Of a stretch of DNA of 64,000 bases, positions 8,330-17,411 are shown in pieces. Source of the stretch: JBDOQU01 sp039839375 (lineage in GTDB: Bacteria; Pseudomonadota; Alphaproteobacteria; DSM-16000; Inquilinaceae). The translations under genes were made by a program, and so were the position numbers. The stretch covers positions 280,289 through 344,288 of the forward strand of contig NZ_JBDOQU010000003.1 of the NCBI RefSeq assembly GCF_039839375.1. The letters run 5' to 3'. The stretch's first letter is position 1, and each line of letters starts with the position of its first letter. The notes beneath the pieces were generated by a model. The model had not been told where the DNA came from and made no database searches. It saw only the letters and a program-made list of their open reading frames with translations.

Positions 8330-8805
8330 TGCGGCTCGGCCTCGTCACGGCGGCCATCGTCCTCGTCCTGGACCAGATCACGAAATGGCTGGTGCTGGAT
8401 CTGGTCATGCAGCCGCCGCGCGTGATCGAGGTGACGTCCTTCTTCAACTTCGTGATGGTCTGGAACCAGGGCGTCAGCTTCGGCATGTTCGCCCATGAGG
8501 CGGAACTGGTGCGGTGGGCGCTGATCGCGGTGTCGCTCGCCATCACGGGCTTCCTCGTCAACTGGCTGCGCAAGGCCGACAAGTCGCTTGTCGCGCTGGC
8601 GCTGGGCATGGTGATCGGCGGGGCGATCGGCAACGTCGTCGACCGTCTGCGGTTCGGCGCGGTCGCCGACTTTCTGGATTTCCATCTTTTGGGCTATCAT
8701 TGGCCCGCCTTCAACGTGGCCGACGCCGGAATAACGGTCGGCGTCGTCCTGTTGATCTGTGACAGCCTGTTCGGTCGCCGGGACGCAGCGGAGACCGCGA
8801 AATGA
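8326..8805 (+). CDS. lspA: lipoprotein signal peptidase (signal peptidase II)
   Basis: An inner-membrane aspartyl protease that removes signal peptides from diacylglyceryl-modified prolipoproteins. The 159-residue sequence has about four membrane spans and both catalytic Asp motifs: GGAIGNVVDRLRFGAVADFLDF (NxxDR) and FNVADAGITVG (FNxAD). DQITKWLV near the N terminus is the usual DxxTK motif. ATG 8326 overlaps the ileS stop by 4 bp, and its own TGA overlaps the next start (ATGA at 8802). The next gene encodes a lipoprotein, a natural substrate. Confidence 0.95.
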   Translation: MMRLGLVTAAIVLVLDQITKWLVLDLVMQPPRVIEVTSFFNFVMVWNQGVSFGMFAHEAELVRWALIAVSLAITGFLVNWLRKADKSLVALALGMVIGGAIGNVVDRLRFGAVADFLDFHLLGYHWPAFNVADAGITVGVVLLICDSLFGRRDAAETAK

Positions 8806-9392
8806 AAATTGAGACATCAAGGGACGGATCCGTGACCCGAAACGTGCTTTTCCCGATCGCCGCCTTCGTGGTCGGCGGCCTCGTCCTTTCCGGCTGCGAC
8901 AGCGTCAACCAGGCGTTTGGGCTGGACCGCAACGTCCCCGACGAATTCGCCGTCGTCTCCCGCGCGCCGCTTTCCATGCCGCCCGATTTCAGCCTGCAAC
9001 CGCCGCGCCCGGGCGCGCCCCGGCCCCAGGAAGGCACGGCGTCCCAGCGCGGAATGGAGGTCGTGATGGGGGAATCGGCGGGCGTCATCGACCCGGGCGT
9101 GAGCGCCGGGGAGAACGCGTTTCTGGCCCAGGCCGGCGCCGCTTCGGCCGACCCCAACATCCGGCAGATCGTGGACCAGGAATCGACGGAGCTTCTGGTC
9201 GCCGACCAGGGCTTCGTCGACAATCTGATCTTCTGGCGCGACGAACAGCCCGCCGGCACCATCGTCGATCCGGAGGCCGAAGCGCGGCGCATCCAGGCGA
9301 ACCAGGCGCTGGGCCGGCCGATCACGGAAGGCGACGTCCCGGTGATCGAGCGCAAGGACCCCGCGCCGCTGGAAGGCCTGTTTGATTTCTAG
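8802..9392 (+). CDS. DUF3035 lipoprotein, BamF-like outer-membrane assembly component
   Basis: A 196-residue lipoprotein: a hydrophobic stretch VLFPIAAFVVGGL leads to lipobox LSGC at about 29-32. After the Cys comes a low-complexity, proline-rich linker with the conserved FAVVSRAPLSMPPDF motif (about 49-63), shared by alphaproteobacterial DUF3035 proteins and resembling the N-terminal motif of BamC. BamF in alphaproteobacteria belongs to the beta-barrel assembly machine; I infer that role from family knowledge. A GTG at 8832 is an alternative start. It sits between lspA and two M16 peptidases, suggesting an envelope-biogenesis operon. Confidence 0.75.
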   Translation: MKIETSRDGSVTRNVLFPIAAFVVGGLVLSGCDSVNQAFGLDRNVPDEFAVVSRAPLSMPPDFSLQPPRPGAPRPQEGTASQRGMEVVMGESAGVIDPGVSAGENAFLAQAGAASADPNIRQIVDQESTELLVADQGFVDNLIFWRDEQPAGTIVDPEAEARRIQANQALGRPITEGDVPVIERKDPAPLEGLFDF

Positions 9393-9460
9393 CTTTGATT
9401 GGCAATGGCACGCCGGGGGAGCGCACCCGTTCTTTTCCGCCAGTGAAGCCGCGGCGGCCC

Positions 9461-9530
9461 ATGGATTCCGGATCAAGTCCGGAATGACCAACAAAAACAA
9501 TGTCATGCTGGACTTGATCCAGCATCCATG
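9461..9530. repeat. dispersed paired-hairpin repeat, family A copy 1
   Basis: Two 21-nt hairpins, ATTCCGGA-tcaag-TCCGGAAT and ATGCTGGA-cttga-TCCAGCAT, lie in opposite orientation around a spacer containing CAACAAAAACAATGTC. The same arrangement recurs at 34.0, 46.8 and 50.8 kb. This copy occupies the gap between bamF and the first M16 gene. Such REP/BIME-like elements may act in transcript stability or termination; that is inference. Confidence 0.8.
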
Positions 9531-9664
9531 CGGCGTCGATGCCGAACGAGACCCCGCTCGGCCTTTCGCCATCCGTGAAGCGGCGAATCCTATGATGACC
9601 CTTTGATTTCCAGCGCCATCGGCCCCACCTTCTGACGCAGGCTCGGAACAGGCGAGGACATAAG

Positions 9665-11122
9665 GTGACGCGGGACGACGGGAAGAAAACGACGCCGTGG
9701 GCCTTCATCCATCGAGCGGGGGCCGCCTTCCTTCTGCTTCTCGTCGCGCTGCTGCCCCCGCCCGTCCGGGCGGAGGTCTTCAATCCGGAAACCTTCACGC
9801 TGGACAACGGCATGCAGGTGGTGGTGGTCACCAATCGCACCGCCCCCGTCGTCAGCCATATGGTCTGGTACAAGGTCGGCGCGGCGGATGAGCCGTGGGG
9901 AAAGTCCGGCATCGCCCATTTTGTCGAACATCTGATGTTCCGGGGGACCGAAACCGTTCCCGACGGGGAGTTCAGCCAACGCATCAGCCGGGAAGGCGGC
10001 CAGGATAACGCTTTCACGAGCTGGGATTTCACCGCCTATTACCAGAACGTCGCGTCCGACCGGCTGAGGCTGGTGATGGAGCTTGAGGCGGACCGCATGG
10101 TCAACCTCGCCCTTTCCGACGCGGTCGTGCTGCCGGAACGCGACGTGATCCTGGAGGAACGGGCCCAGCGGGTGGACAATGTGCCGGGGTCGCGGCTGAA
10201 CGAACAGATGTATGCCGCCCTCTTCCAGAACCATCCCTACGGCATCCCGATCATCGGCTGGTCCCACGAGATCGCGGAACTGACGCTGGAGGATGTGGAA
10301 AGCTTCTACCAGACCTGGTACGCGCCGAACAACGCGATCCTCGTCGTTTCCGGCGACATCAATGCGGAGACGCTGCGCCCTCTCGCGGAGGCCACTTACG
10401 GCCAGATCCCGTCCCGCCCGGTGCCCGAGCGCGTCCGGCCGATGGAGCCCGGGGCGGAAGGGGAGCGGCGTGTCGTGGTGACCGATCCGACGGTGCAGCA
10501 GCCCCTGTGGCGGCGGCTCTATCTCGCCCCCAGCTACGCCAACGATCCTGATGGCCACGCCTACGCCCTGCAGGTGTTGAGCGAGGTGCTGGGCGGCGGA
10601 CCGACCAGCCGTCTTTACCGTTCTCTGGTGATCGATCAGGGGCTGGCAGTCAGCGCCGGCACCGGCTATTCGCCGAATGACCTGGACTACAGCGTGTTCG
10701 TCGCCGTCCTGGCCCCGACGCCCGGAACCGACCTGGAGGACGCCGAGGCGGCGTTCGAGGAGGAGGTGGCCCGCATCGTCCGGGAAGGCGTGCCGGAGGC
10801 GGAGGTCGAGGCCGCGAAGACCCGTCTCGCCATCGCCGCGGACTATGCCCGCGACAGCCTGTTCGGCCCGGCACGAACGCTGGGCGCGGCGCTGGCGACG
10901 GGGCAGACGATCGAGGATGTGGAAAGCTGGCCCGACCGTATCCGCGCCGTGACGGCGGAAGAGGTCCGCGCCGCGGCGGAGGCCGTGCTGACGGCCGAAC
11001 GCGCCGTTACCGGCCTGCTTCTGCCGGAAGCGCCGCCCAGCCCGGTCGCCGCCGCGCCGCCGCCGGGCGCCCCGGCAGAAGAAGCGCCCGATGCCGAGGA
11101 GGCGCTGAATGATGACAAATGA
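9665..11122 (+). CDS. M16-family zinc metallopeptidase (catalytic subunit), exported
   Basis: A 485-residue pitrilysin/insulinase-family peptidase. The N terminus is a signal peptide (AAFLLLLVALLPPPVRAEV). The zinc site HxxEH is intact as HFVEH within IAHFVEHLMFRGT (about 82-94), with the distal Glu expected about 75 residues on in VVLPERDVILEE. The R/Y pair typical of M16 C-terminal domains may be represented in GGGPTSRLYRSLV. The start is GTG 9665 with GAGGACA upstream. It overlaps the following, non-catalytic M16 gene by 14 bp, so the two likely form a heterodimer in the periplasm, as in other bacterial M16 pairs. Confidence 0.93.
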   Translation: MTRDDGKKTTPWAFIHRAGAAFLLLLVALLPPPVRAEVFNPETFTLDNGMQVVVVTNRTAPVVSHMVWYKVGAADEPWGKSGIAHFVEHLMFRGTETVPDGEFSQRISREGGQDNAFTSWDFTAYYQNVASDRLRLVMELEADRMVNLALSDAVVLPERDVILEERAQRVDNVPGSRLNEQMYAALFQNHPYGIPIIGWSHEIAELTLEDVESFYQTWYAPNNAILVVSGDINAETLRPLAEATYGQIPSRPVPERVRPMEPGAEGERRVVVTDPTVQQPLWRRLYLAPSYANDPDGHAYALQVLSEVLGGGPTSRLYRSLVIDQGLAVSAGTGYSPNDLDYSVFVAVLAPTPGTDLEDAEAAFEEEVARIVREGVPEAEVEAAKTRLAIAADYARDSLFGPARTLGAALATGQTIEDVESWPDRIRAVTAEEVRAAAEAVLTAERAVTGLLLPEAPPSPVAAAPPPGAPAEEAPDAEEALNDDK

Positions 11123-11136
11123 CGACAAAAGCCTAC
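11108..11136 (+). repeat. 10-bp tandem junction repeat (family C) spanning the M16 stop/start overlap
   Basis: Units AATGATGACA (11108-11117) and AATGACGACA (11118-11127) are followed by AAAGCCTAC. They encode the LNDDK C terminus of the first M16 protein and, in another frame, the MMTNDDK N terminus of the second. The same 18-mer, ATGACGACAAAAGCCTAC, occurs once more on the minus strand at 33252-33269 in front of ubiA. Confidence 0.8.
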
Positions 11137-12506
11137 GTTTTTTCTTTTTTTCCTTGCTGGCGGGCTTCTGCCTTCTCACGCCCGTCACGGCCGGCGCGGT
11201 GGAGGTGGAGCGGGTGGTCAGCCCGATGGGCATCGAAGCCTGGCTGGTGGAGAACGATTCCATTCCCGTGATCTCGATGGAGTTCGCGTTCCTGGGCGGG
11301 ACCGCGACCGATCCGGAAGGCAAGGCGGGGCGGGCGAACTTGGTCTCCGTCCTGCTGGACGAAGGGGCGGGCGATCTGGACAGCCAGGAATTCCAGGGCC
11401 GTCTCTCCGATTCGGCGATCTCCCTTTCCTTCGATGCAGGCCCCGACGCCTTCTTCGGCAGTCTCCAGACCGTCTCCCGCTTCTCCGGCGAGGCGTTCGA
11501 ACTGCTTCGCCTCGCCATCAACGAGCCGCGCTTCGATGAGGAGCCGGTCGAGCGGATGCGCGCCGCCGTCGCCGCCTCCATCCGCCAGCAGACAGGCGAT
11601 CCCGGTTGGCTGTCCCGACGGGCCTTCTACGATCTGGCCTATCCGGACCATCCCTATGGCGACCCCTCGCGCGGCACCATCGAAACGCTGAACGATCTGA
11701 CGGTGGAGGACCTCCGGACCTTCGTGGAGGAGAGGCTGGCCCGCGACAATCTGCTGATCGGCGTCACCGGCGACATTTCAGCCGAGGAGTTGGCGCCGGT
11801 GCTGGACGATGTTTTCGGCGGCCTGCCAGCCGAAAGTGCGCCGTTCGATATCCCGGCAGTGGAGATGCAGGGACAGGGACAGACGGTCCTGGTCGAACGG
11901 GACGGGCCGCAGAGCATCCTGCTGATGGCGCAGCCCGGAATCTCCCGCGACGATCCGGACTACTACCCGGCGCTGGTGATGAACTACATTCTGGGCGGCG
12001 GCGGCTTTGAAAGCCGTCTGACCCAGGAACTGCGCGCCGAACGCGGGCTGACCTACGGCGTCTCCTCCTACCTGGTGGAGAACGAGAAGACGACGATGCT
12101 GATGCTCGACACTTCGCTGACGAACCAGAACGTCGCGACCGCGATCGACCTGATCCGCCAGGAATGGCGGCGGATGAAGGAGGAAGGCGCGACGCAGGAG
12201 GAGGTCGACGGGGCCAAGACCTACATGACCGGCTCCTTCCCGCTCGCCTTCACCTCCACCGACCGGATCGCTGGCACGCTGCTCTTCATGCAGCTTCACG
12301 ATCTGGGCATCGACTATATCGACACCCGCAACGATCGCGTGGAGGCGGTGACGCTGGAACAGGTGAACGCGGTCGCGGAACGGCTGCTCGATCCGGCCGC
12401 GCTGGCGACCGTGGTGGTCGGCGATCCGGCGGATGATATCGGACCCGAAATAACGCGGCAGGCGGCCGACATCGTGGCGCGCGAGCTGGGGCGCGGCGGC
12501 TCCTGA
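11109..12506 (+). CDS. M16-family peptidase-like protein lacking the zinc motif, exported
   Basis: A 465-residue partner-type M16 protein. The N-terminal hydrophobic stretch FFFFSLLAGFCLLTPVTAGA is a signal peptide. At the place where HxxEH should be, the sequence reads GRANLVSVLLDEGAG, with no His pair, so it is probably catalytically inactive. The C-terminal half keeps the R/Y region (GGGGFESRLTQELRAERGLTYGVSS). It overlaps the catalytic M16 gene by 14 bp and is translationally coupled to it. The expected role is substrate binding in a heterodimer; the substrate is unknown. Confidence 0.92.
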   Translation: MMTNDDKSLRFFFFSLLAGFCLLTPVTAGAVEVERVVSPMGIEAWLVENDSIPVISMEFAFLGGTATDPEGKAGRANLVSVLLDEGAGDLDSQEFQGRLSDSAISLSFDAGPDAFFGSLQTVSRFSGEAFELLRLAINEPRFDEEPVERMRAAVAASIRQQTGDPGWLSRRAFYDLAYPDHPYGDPSRGTIETLNDLTVEDLRTFVEERLARDNLLIGVTGDISAEELAPVLDDVFGGLPAESAPFDIPAVEMQGQGQTVLVERDGPQSILLMAQPGISRDDPDYYPALVMNYILGGGGFESRLTQELRAERGLTYGVSSYLVENEKTTMLMLDTSLTNQNVATAIDLIRQEWRRMKEEGATQEEVDGAKTYMTGSFPLAFTSTDRIAGTLLFMQLHDLGIDYIDTRNDRVEAVTLEQVNAVAERLLDPAALATVVVGDPADDIGPEITRQAADIVARELGRGGS

Positions 12507-12587
12507 GCCATGGAACGGCCGGCCGGGGGTTGGTAGTTAAGTTTCCCGAACCCGCGCAACTCCCCACACCAGCCCGGAAGGCTCCCG

Positions 12588-14237
12588 ATGTCGCAGCTTA
12601 CCGCTTCCCCCGCATGGCAGGCGCTGGAGCGCCATCGCGACGGCCTGGAGGACACCGGCCTGCGGCGTCTCTTCGCTGACGATCCCGACCGGTTTCGGGA
12701 CTTGTCGCTGACCTTCGGCGACAGCCTTCTCCTCGACTACTCCAAGAATCTCGTCACCAGCCAGACGATGACCCTCCTGTTCGACCTCGCGCGCCAGCAG
12801 GGGGTGGAGCCCTGGCGCGACGCGATGTTCGCCGGCGAGCGGATCAACGGGACGGAAGGCCGCCCCGTGCTGCACACGGCGCTGCGCAACCGCTCCGGCC
12901 GTCCGGTGACGGTCGAGGGGGAGGACGTCATGCCGGCGGTCCGCCGGGTGCTGGACCAGATGCGGACCTTCTCCGAAGCGGTCCGGTCGGGCGACTGGAC
13001 AGGTCATACCGGCAAGCCCATCACCGATGTCGTCAATATCGGGATCGGCGGGTCGGACCTCGGCCCCGTGATGGTGACGGAGGCGCTGGCCGCCTACCGG
13101 CATCCGGGCCTGGCGCTGCATTTCGTCTCCAACGTCGACGGCACCCATATCGCTGAGACGCTGGAGCGCCTCGATCCGGAGACGACCTTGTTCATCGTCG
13201 CGTCGAAGACCTTCACGACGCAGGAGACGCTGACCAATGCCCATACCGCCCGGTCATGGTTCCTCGACAGTGGCGCGGCGGAGACGTCGATCGCGCGGCA
13301 CTTCGTGGCGCTGTCGACGAATGCGAAGGAGGTGACGGCGTTCGGCATCGATCCGGCGAACATGTTCGAATTCTGGGATTGGGTCGGCGGGCGCTATTCA
13401 CTCTGGTCCGCGATCGGCCTGCCCATCGCGATCTCTATCGGCATGGACAGGTTCGAGGAGCTGCTGGCCGGCGCGCATGAGATGGACGACCATTTCCGCA
13501 CCGCGCCCCTGGAAGAGAACATGCCGGTTCTGCTGGCGATGCTGGGGGTCTGGTACAACAATTTCATGGGCGCGCAGGCCCACGCCGTTCTGCCCTACGA
13601 CCAGTATCTCCATCGCTTCGCCGCCTACCTTCAGCAGGGCGACATGGAATCGAACGGCAAGTCGGTGGACCGCGACGGCCGGCCGGTGGACTACCAGACA
13701 GGGCCGATCATCTTCGGCGAACCCGGCACCAACGGGCAGCACGCCTTCTATCAGCTTATCCATCAGGGCACGAAGCTGATCCCATGCGATTTCATCGCCC
13801 CCTGCCGCAGCCACAATCCGCTGGGCCGGCATCATGACATCCTGCTGTCGAACTTCTTCGCCCAGACGGAGGCACTGGCCTTCGGAAAGACCGAGGCCGA
13901 AGCGAGGGCGGAGCTGGAGAAGGCGGGCAAGTCGGGCGCGGCGCTGGAATCGCTGCTGCCCCACAAGATGTTCTCCGGCGATCGGCCGACCAACTCGATC
14001 CTGATCGACACGCTGGACCCGCGGCGGCTGGGCATGCTGATCGCGCTCTACGAACACAAGATTTTCATTCAGGGCGCGGTCTGGAACATCTACAGCTTCG
14101 ACCAGTGGGGGGTGGAGCTGGGCAAGCAGCTTGCCGGCCGCATATTGCCGGAGCTGGAGAGCCCGGATCCCGTCGACGGCCATGACGGCTCCACCAACGG
14201 GCTGATCGCCTTCTACAAGACGCGCCGTCTTCGCTGA
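12588..14237 (+). CDS. pgi: glucose-6-phosphate isomerase
   Basis: Interconverts glucose 6-phosphate and fructose 6-phosphate (glycolysis/gluconeogenesis, cytoplasm). The 549-residue length is normal. Motifs seen: IGIGGSDLGPVMV, SNVDGTHIAETL, GGRYSLWSAIGLPIAI (PGI signature 1 region), the catalytic Glu/His context GQHAFYQLIHQGTKLIP, and a C-terminal lysine context AVWNIYSFDQWGVELGK (signature 2). The start at 12588 has GGAAGG upstream. It appears to be a single gene between the M16 pair and the M48 lipoprotein. Confidence 0.97.
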   Translation: MSQLTASPAWQALERHRDGLEDTGLRRLFADDPDRFRDLSLTFGDSLLLDYSKNLVTSQTMTLLFDLARQQGVEPWRDAMFAGERINGTEGRPVLHTALRNRSGRPVTVEGEDVMPAVRRVLDQMRTFSEAVRSGDWTGHTGKPITDVVNIGIGGSDLGPVMVTEALAAYRHPGLALHFVSNVDGTHIAETLERLDPETTLFIVASKTFTTQETLTNAHTARSWFLDSGAAETSIARHFVALSTNAKEVTAFGIDPANMFEFWDWVGGRYSLWSAIGLPIAISIGMDRFEELLAGAHEMDDHFRTAPLEENMPVLLAMLGVWYNNFMGAQAHAVLPYDQYLHRFAAYLQQGDMESNGKSVDRDGRPVDYQTGPIIFGEPGTNGQHAFYQLIHQGTKLIPCDFIAPCRSHNPLGRHHDILLSNFFAQTEALAFGKTEAEARAELEKAGKSGAALESLLPHKMFSGDRPTNSILIDTLDPRRLGMLIALYEHKIFIQGAVWNIYSFDQWGVELGKQLAGRILPELESPDPVDGHDGSTNGLIAFYKTRRLR

Positions 14238-14342
14238 CCCGGCCCGCCATGAAAGCGCCTTAGGGCCGCGCCATCGTCGGATGAACCGAACGCCCGTAGA
14301 GGCGTTGATGAACCGTAACGATGCCGTTCAGGGACAAGCTCC

Positions 14343-15161
14343 ATGTGCCTCTCTCACGATCACGCTCATTGCTCTCACCCCAGCCTCGGCCGGCGCGGCT
14401 TCATGGTCGGCGTGGCCGGCACGGCCGGCATCATGATGGCCGGCTGCACCACCGGCAGCCAGATCGCGGACGCGGTACCGATCCTGATCTCTCCCGAGCA
14501 GGAGGCGCAGCTTGGCGCGGAGACCTGGGCGCGCATCCGGCAGGAGACGCCGGTCTCCGACAACAGATCAATGCAGGCGGCGCTGGAGCAGGTCGGCAGC
14601 CGACTCCTGACCGCCGCCGGAGAGAACCCGAACCAGTGGGAGATGGTGGTGTTCGAAGGGCAGGAGGCGAACGCCTTCGCCCTGCCCGGCGGCAAGATCG
14701 GCGTCTATGAGGGCATATTCAATTACATGGAGAACGATGCCCAGCTTGCGGCGGTCGTCGGCCATGAGATCGGCCACAACCAGGCGCGCCACGCCGCGCA
14801 GCGGATCAGCGCTTCACAGGCGTCGCAACTCGGCGTCCAGGTGATCACCGCCGCGCTGGGCGGTGGCAGCGGCGGCGCGGCCTCGGCCGACCAGATCGCG
14901 GCGCTGCTGGGCGCGGGGGTCCAGTACGGCATCCTGATGCCCTATGGGCGCGACCAGGAGCTGGAGGCAGACCGTCTGGGCCTGCGGCTGATGGCGATGG
15001 CGGGATACGATCCCAGGGAATCGATCGATTTCTGGCAGAAGATGTCCCAGGCCCCCGGAGGCGGAACGCCGGAATTCGCCTCCACCCACCCCTCGCCGGG
15101 CAACCGGGTGGCGCAGCTTCAAAGCCTGATGCCGGAGGCGATGGCGATCTATAACTCCTGA
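14343..15161 (+). CDS. M48-family zinc metalloprotease, probable Tat-exported lipoprotein
   Basis: A 272-residue protease with the zinc motif HEIGH (in VVGHEIGHNQARHAAQRIS, about residues 141-145) and the third-ligand region QELEADRLGL. The N terminus holds twin arginines (LGRRGFMVG) followed by a hydrophobic stretch and lipobox MMAGC (about 32-36), suggesting Tat-dependent export and lipidation. It resembles BepA/LoiP-type periplasmic proteases involved in outer-membrane quality control, but lacks a visible TPR region, so it is the short form. Local context (M16 pair, bamF) also concerns the envelope. Confidence 0.9.
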   Translation: MCLSHDHAHCSHPSLGRRGFMVGVAGTAGIMMAGCTTGSQIADAVPILISPEQEAQLGAETWARIRQETPVSDNRSMQAALEQVGSRLLTAAGENPNQWEMVVFEGQEANAFALPGGKIGVYEGIFNYMENDAQLAAVVGHEIGHNQARHAAQRISASQASQLGVQVITAALGGGSGGAASADQIAALLGAGVQYGILMPYGRDQELEADRLGLRLMAMAGYDPRESIDFWQKMSQAPGGGTPEFASTHPSPGNRVAQLQSLMPEAMAIYNS

Positions 15162-15213
15162 CGGAGTCGCACCACCACTCGCCATAGGGCGGCATCGGCG
15201 CTACCATATCTGG

Positions 15214-17016
15214 ATGGTCGCCCACATGACTCCGATAATGCGGACAATCCGCCTGCTGCCCCCGACGCTGGTCAACCGGATCGCGGCGGGGGAGGTGATC
15301 GAACGGCCGGCCGCCGCCGTCAAGGAACTGGTGGAAAACGCCATCGACGCCGGGGCCGGGCGGGTCGATGTGGTGTTGCGCGATGGCGGACGGACCTTCC
15401 TTTCCGTCACCGACGATGGCTGCGGCATGACGCCGGACGAGCTGTCGCTCTGCATCGAACGCCACGCCACCTCGAAGCTGGAGGGCGAGGACCTCCTGCG
15501 GATCTCGACGCTGGGCTTCCGGGGCGAGGCGCTGCCCTCGATCGGCGCGGTCAGCCGGCTGTCCATCGCCAGCCGCGCCAGGGGCGCTGGCGAATCCTGG
15601 GCGCTGGCCGTCGAAGGCGGGGCGGTGGGCCAGCCGCAGCCGATAGCCTTCGGCGAGGGCACGCGGGTCGAGGTCCGGGACCTGTTCTACGCCACGCCTG
15701 CGCGGCTGAAGTTCCTGAAATCTGAACGGGCGGAATTCGCCGCCGCAATCGACGTGGTCCAACGGCTGGCCATGGCCCATCCGGAGATCGCCTTCACCCT
15801 GTCCGACGACAAGCGCACGCCCGTCCGGCTGACAGCCTGCCAGGGCGATCTCCTGGACGCCCGGCTGGACAGGCTTTCAGCCGTGATGGGGCGCGATTTC
15901 GCGGACAATGCGCTGACCATCGACGCGACGCGGGAAACGGCGCACCTCACCGGTTATGCCGCGCTGCCGACGCTGAACAAGGCGACGGGCCAACACCAGT
16001 ACCTCTTCGTCAATGGCCGCCCGGTGCGCGACAAGCTGCTGCTGGGCGCGCTGCGCGGCGCATATTCGGATTTCCTCGCCCGGGACCGGCATCCGGTGGC
16101 CGCGCTCTTCCTGGAACTGCCGCAGGAAGAGGTCGACGTGAACGTCCATCCGACGAAGGCGGAGGTCCGCTTCCGCGATTCCGGGCTGATCAGGGGGCTG
16201 ATCGTCGGCGCGATCAAGCATGCGCTGGCGCAGGCCGGCCACCGGGCCTCGACCACCGTCGGGACGGCGACGCTCGGCGCGTTCCGGCCGACCACAGCGC
16301 TCGCCTTCGCCTATCAGGCGCCGCCGCCCCGGCCGTCATATTCCACCGGGTTCGCCGAGCCGGCGGCCGAATACTTCGCGCCGCTCCAGACGCCTTCAGC
16401 GCGGGCCGAGCCGCCGTCCGCGCCGATCGCACCGGACCACCCGCTGGGCGCGGCGCGGGCGCAGGTCCATGAGAATTATGTCGTGGCCCAGACGCCGGAC
16501 GGGCTGGTGATCGTCGATCAGCACGCCGCCCATGAGAGGCTGGTCTATGAGAAGATGAAGGCGGCCCTGATCGATGGCGGGGTGAAGACCCAGGGTCTCC
16601 TGCTGCCGGAGGTCGTGGACCTGCCGGAATCCGATGTGGACCGTCTGCTCGCCCGCGCGCCGGAACTGGCGGAGCTTGGGCTGACGCTGGAAGCCTTCGG
16701 CCCCGGCGCGGTGGTCGTCCGGGAGACGCCGGCCCTCCTGGGGCAGGCCGACGTGCAGGGGCTGGTACGCGATCTGGCGGACGAGTTGGCGGATCTTGAC
16801 CAGGCGATGACGCTGCGCGACCGGCTGGACGCCGTCTGCTCCACCATGGCCTGCCATGGCAGCGTGCGGTCGGGCCGCCGGCTGACGGTGGAGGAGATGA
16901 ACGCGCTGCTCCGCCAGATGGAGGCGACGCCTCATTCCGGCCAATGCAACCACGGCCGGCCGACCTATGTGGAACTCAAGCTGTCGGACATCGAACGGCT
17001 GTTCGGTCGCCGTTAG
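15214..17016 (+). CDS. mutL: DNA mismatch repair protein MutL
   Basis: GHKL ATPase that couples MutS to downstream repair. The N-terminal 340 residues hold the ATPase motifs LVNRIAAGEVIERPAAAVKELVENAIDAGA, DDGCGM, RHATSKL and GFRGEALPSI. A linker rich in Pro/Ala (about 350-410) separates a C-terminal dimerisation domain. The C-terminal domain carries the motif QHAAHERLVYEKM, and ends with CHGSVRSGRRL and CNHGRPTYVEL, marks of the endonuclease-type MutL. Starts at 15214, 15226 and 15238 are possible; 15238 (MRTIRLLPP) best matches the family. The stop overlaps the GFA gene by 4 bp. Confidence 0.96.
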   Translation: MVAHMTPIMRTIRLLPPTLVNRIAAGEVIERPAAAVKELVENAIDAGAGRVDVVLRDGGRTFLSVTDDGCGMTPDELSLCIERHATSKLEGEDLLRISTLGFRGEALPSIGAVSRLSIASRARGAGESWALAVEGGAVGQPQPIAFGEGTRVEVRDLFYATPARLKFLKSERAEFAAAIDVVQRLAMAHPEIAFTLSDDKRTPVRLTACQGDLLDARLDRLSAVMGRDFADNALTIDATRETAHLTGYAALPTLNKATGQHQYLFVNGRPVRDKLLLGALRGAYSDFLARDRHPVAALFLELPQEEVDVNVHPTKAEVRFRDSGLIRGLIVGAIKHALAQAGHRASTTVGTATLGAFRPTTALAFAYQAPPPRPSYSTGFAEPAAEYFAPLQTPSARAEPPSAPIAPDHPLGAARAQVHENYVVAQTPDGLVIVDQHAAHERLVYEKMKAALIDGGVKTQGLLLPEVVDLPESDVDRLLARAPELAELGLTLEAFGPGAVVVRETPALLGQADVQGLVRDLADELADLDQAMTLRDRLDAVCSTMACHGSVRSGRRLTVEEMNALLRQMEATPHSGQCNHGRPTYVELKLSDIERLFGRR

Positions 17017-17411
17017 GGCTCCTGCTCCAGCCCGTCGGTGATCTCGTAATAATCGCCCTTGGAGGCGACATAGATATGCTTGACGGTCGCGAGGCCCGTA
17101 GGCTCGTCCAGCGTGCCGGCGGCGATGCTGACATAGGACCGGCCTTCGGGCGCCCAGAAGACCGACCCGCCGCATTCCCGGCAAAAGCCCCGCCGCGCCT
17201 TGTCGGAGGAGCGGAACCAGGAAAGGCTCCTGTCCTCCACCATCGTCAGGTCGACGCGGGCGCAGTTGGTGTAGGCGGCGTAATGGCCGTGGGTGCGCCG
17301 GCACTGGCCGCAATGGCAGGCGACCACCGGCCGCATCGGCCCCCGTATCTCATATCGGACGCCGCCGCAGAGGCAGCCGCCACTCGCCGTTATTGGCGCG
17401 TCATTCGCCAT
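17013..17411 (-). CDS. GFA (glutathione-dependent formaldehyde-activating/CENP-V) family protein
   Basis: A 132-residue zinc-binding protein of the Mss4-like fold. Ligand cysteines are seen in GGCLCGGVRYEI (about 10-21), ACHCGQCRRTHG (about 31-42) and GFCRECGGSVFW (about 76-87). These are the standard CxC, CxxC and CxxC sets. The start ATG 17411 follows AAAGGA on the minus strand and overlaps the last 11 bases of rsmD, so the two are co-translated. True formaldehyde-glutathione condensation is unproven for most members of the family. Confidence 0.88.
   Translation of the reverse strand: MANDAPITASGGCLCGGVRYEIRGPMRPVVACHCGQCRRTHGHYAAYTNCARVDLTMVEDRSLSWFRSSDKARRGFCRECGGSVFWAPEGRSYVSIAAGTLDEPTGLATVKHIYVASKGDYYEITDGLEQEP

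Noticed and set aside
9590..11581. 663-codon open frame on the minus strand opposite the M16 genes
   Set aside because: Open only because of high GC; both M16 proteins on the plus strand have clear motifs and signal peptides.
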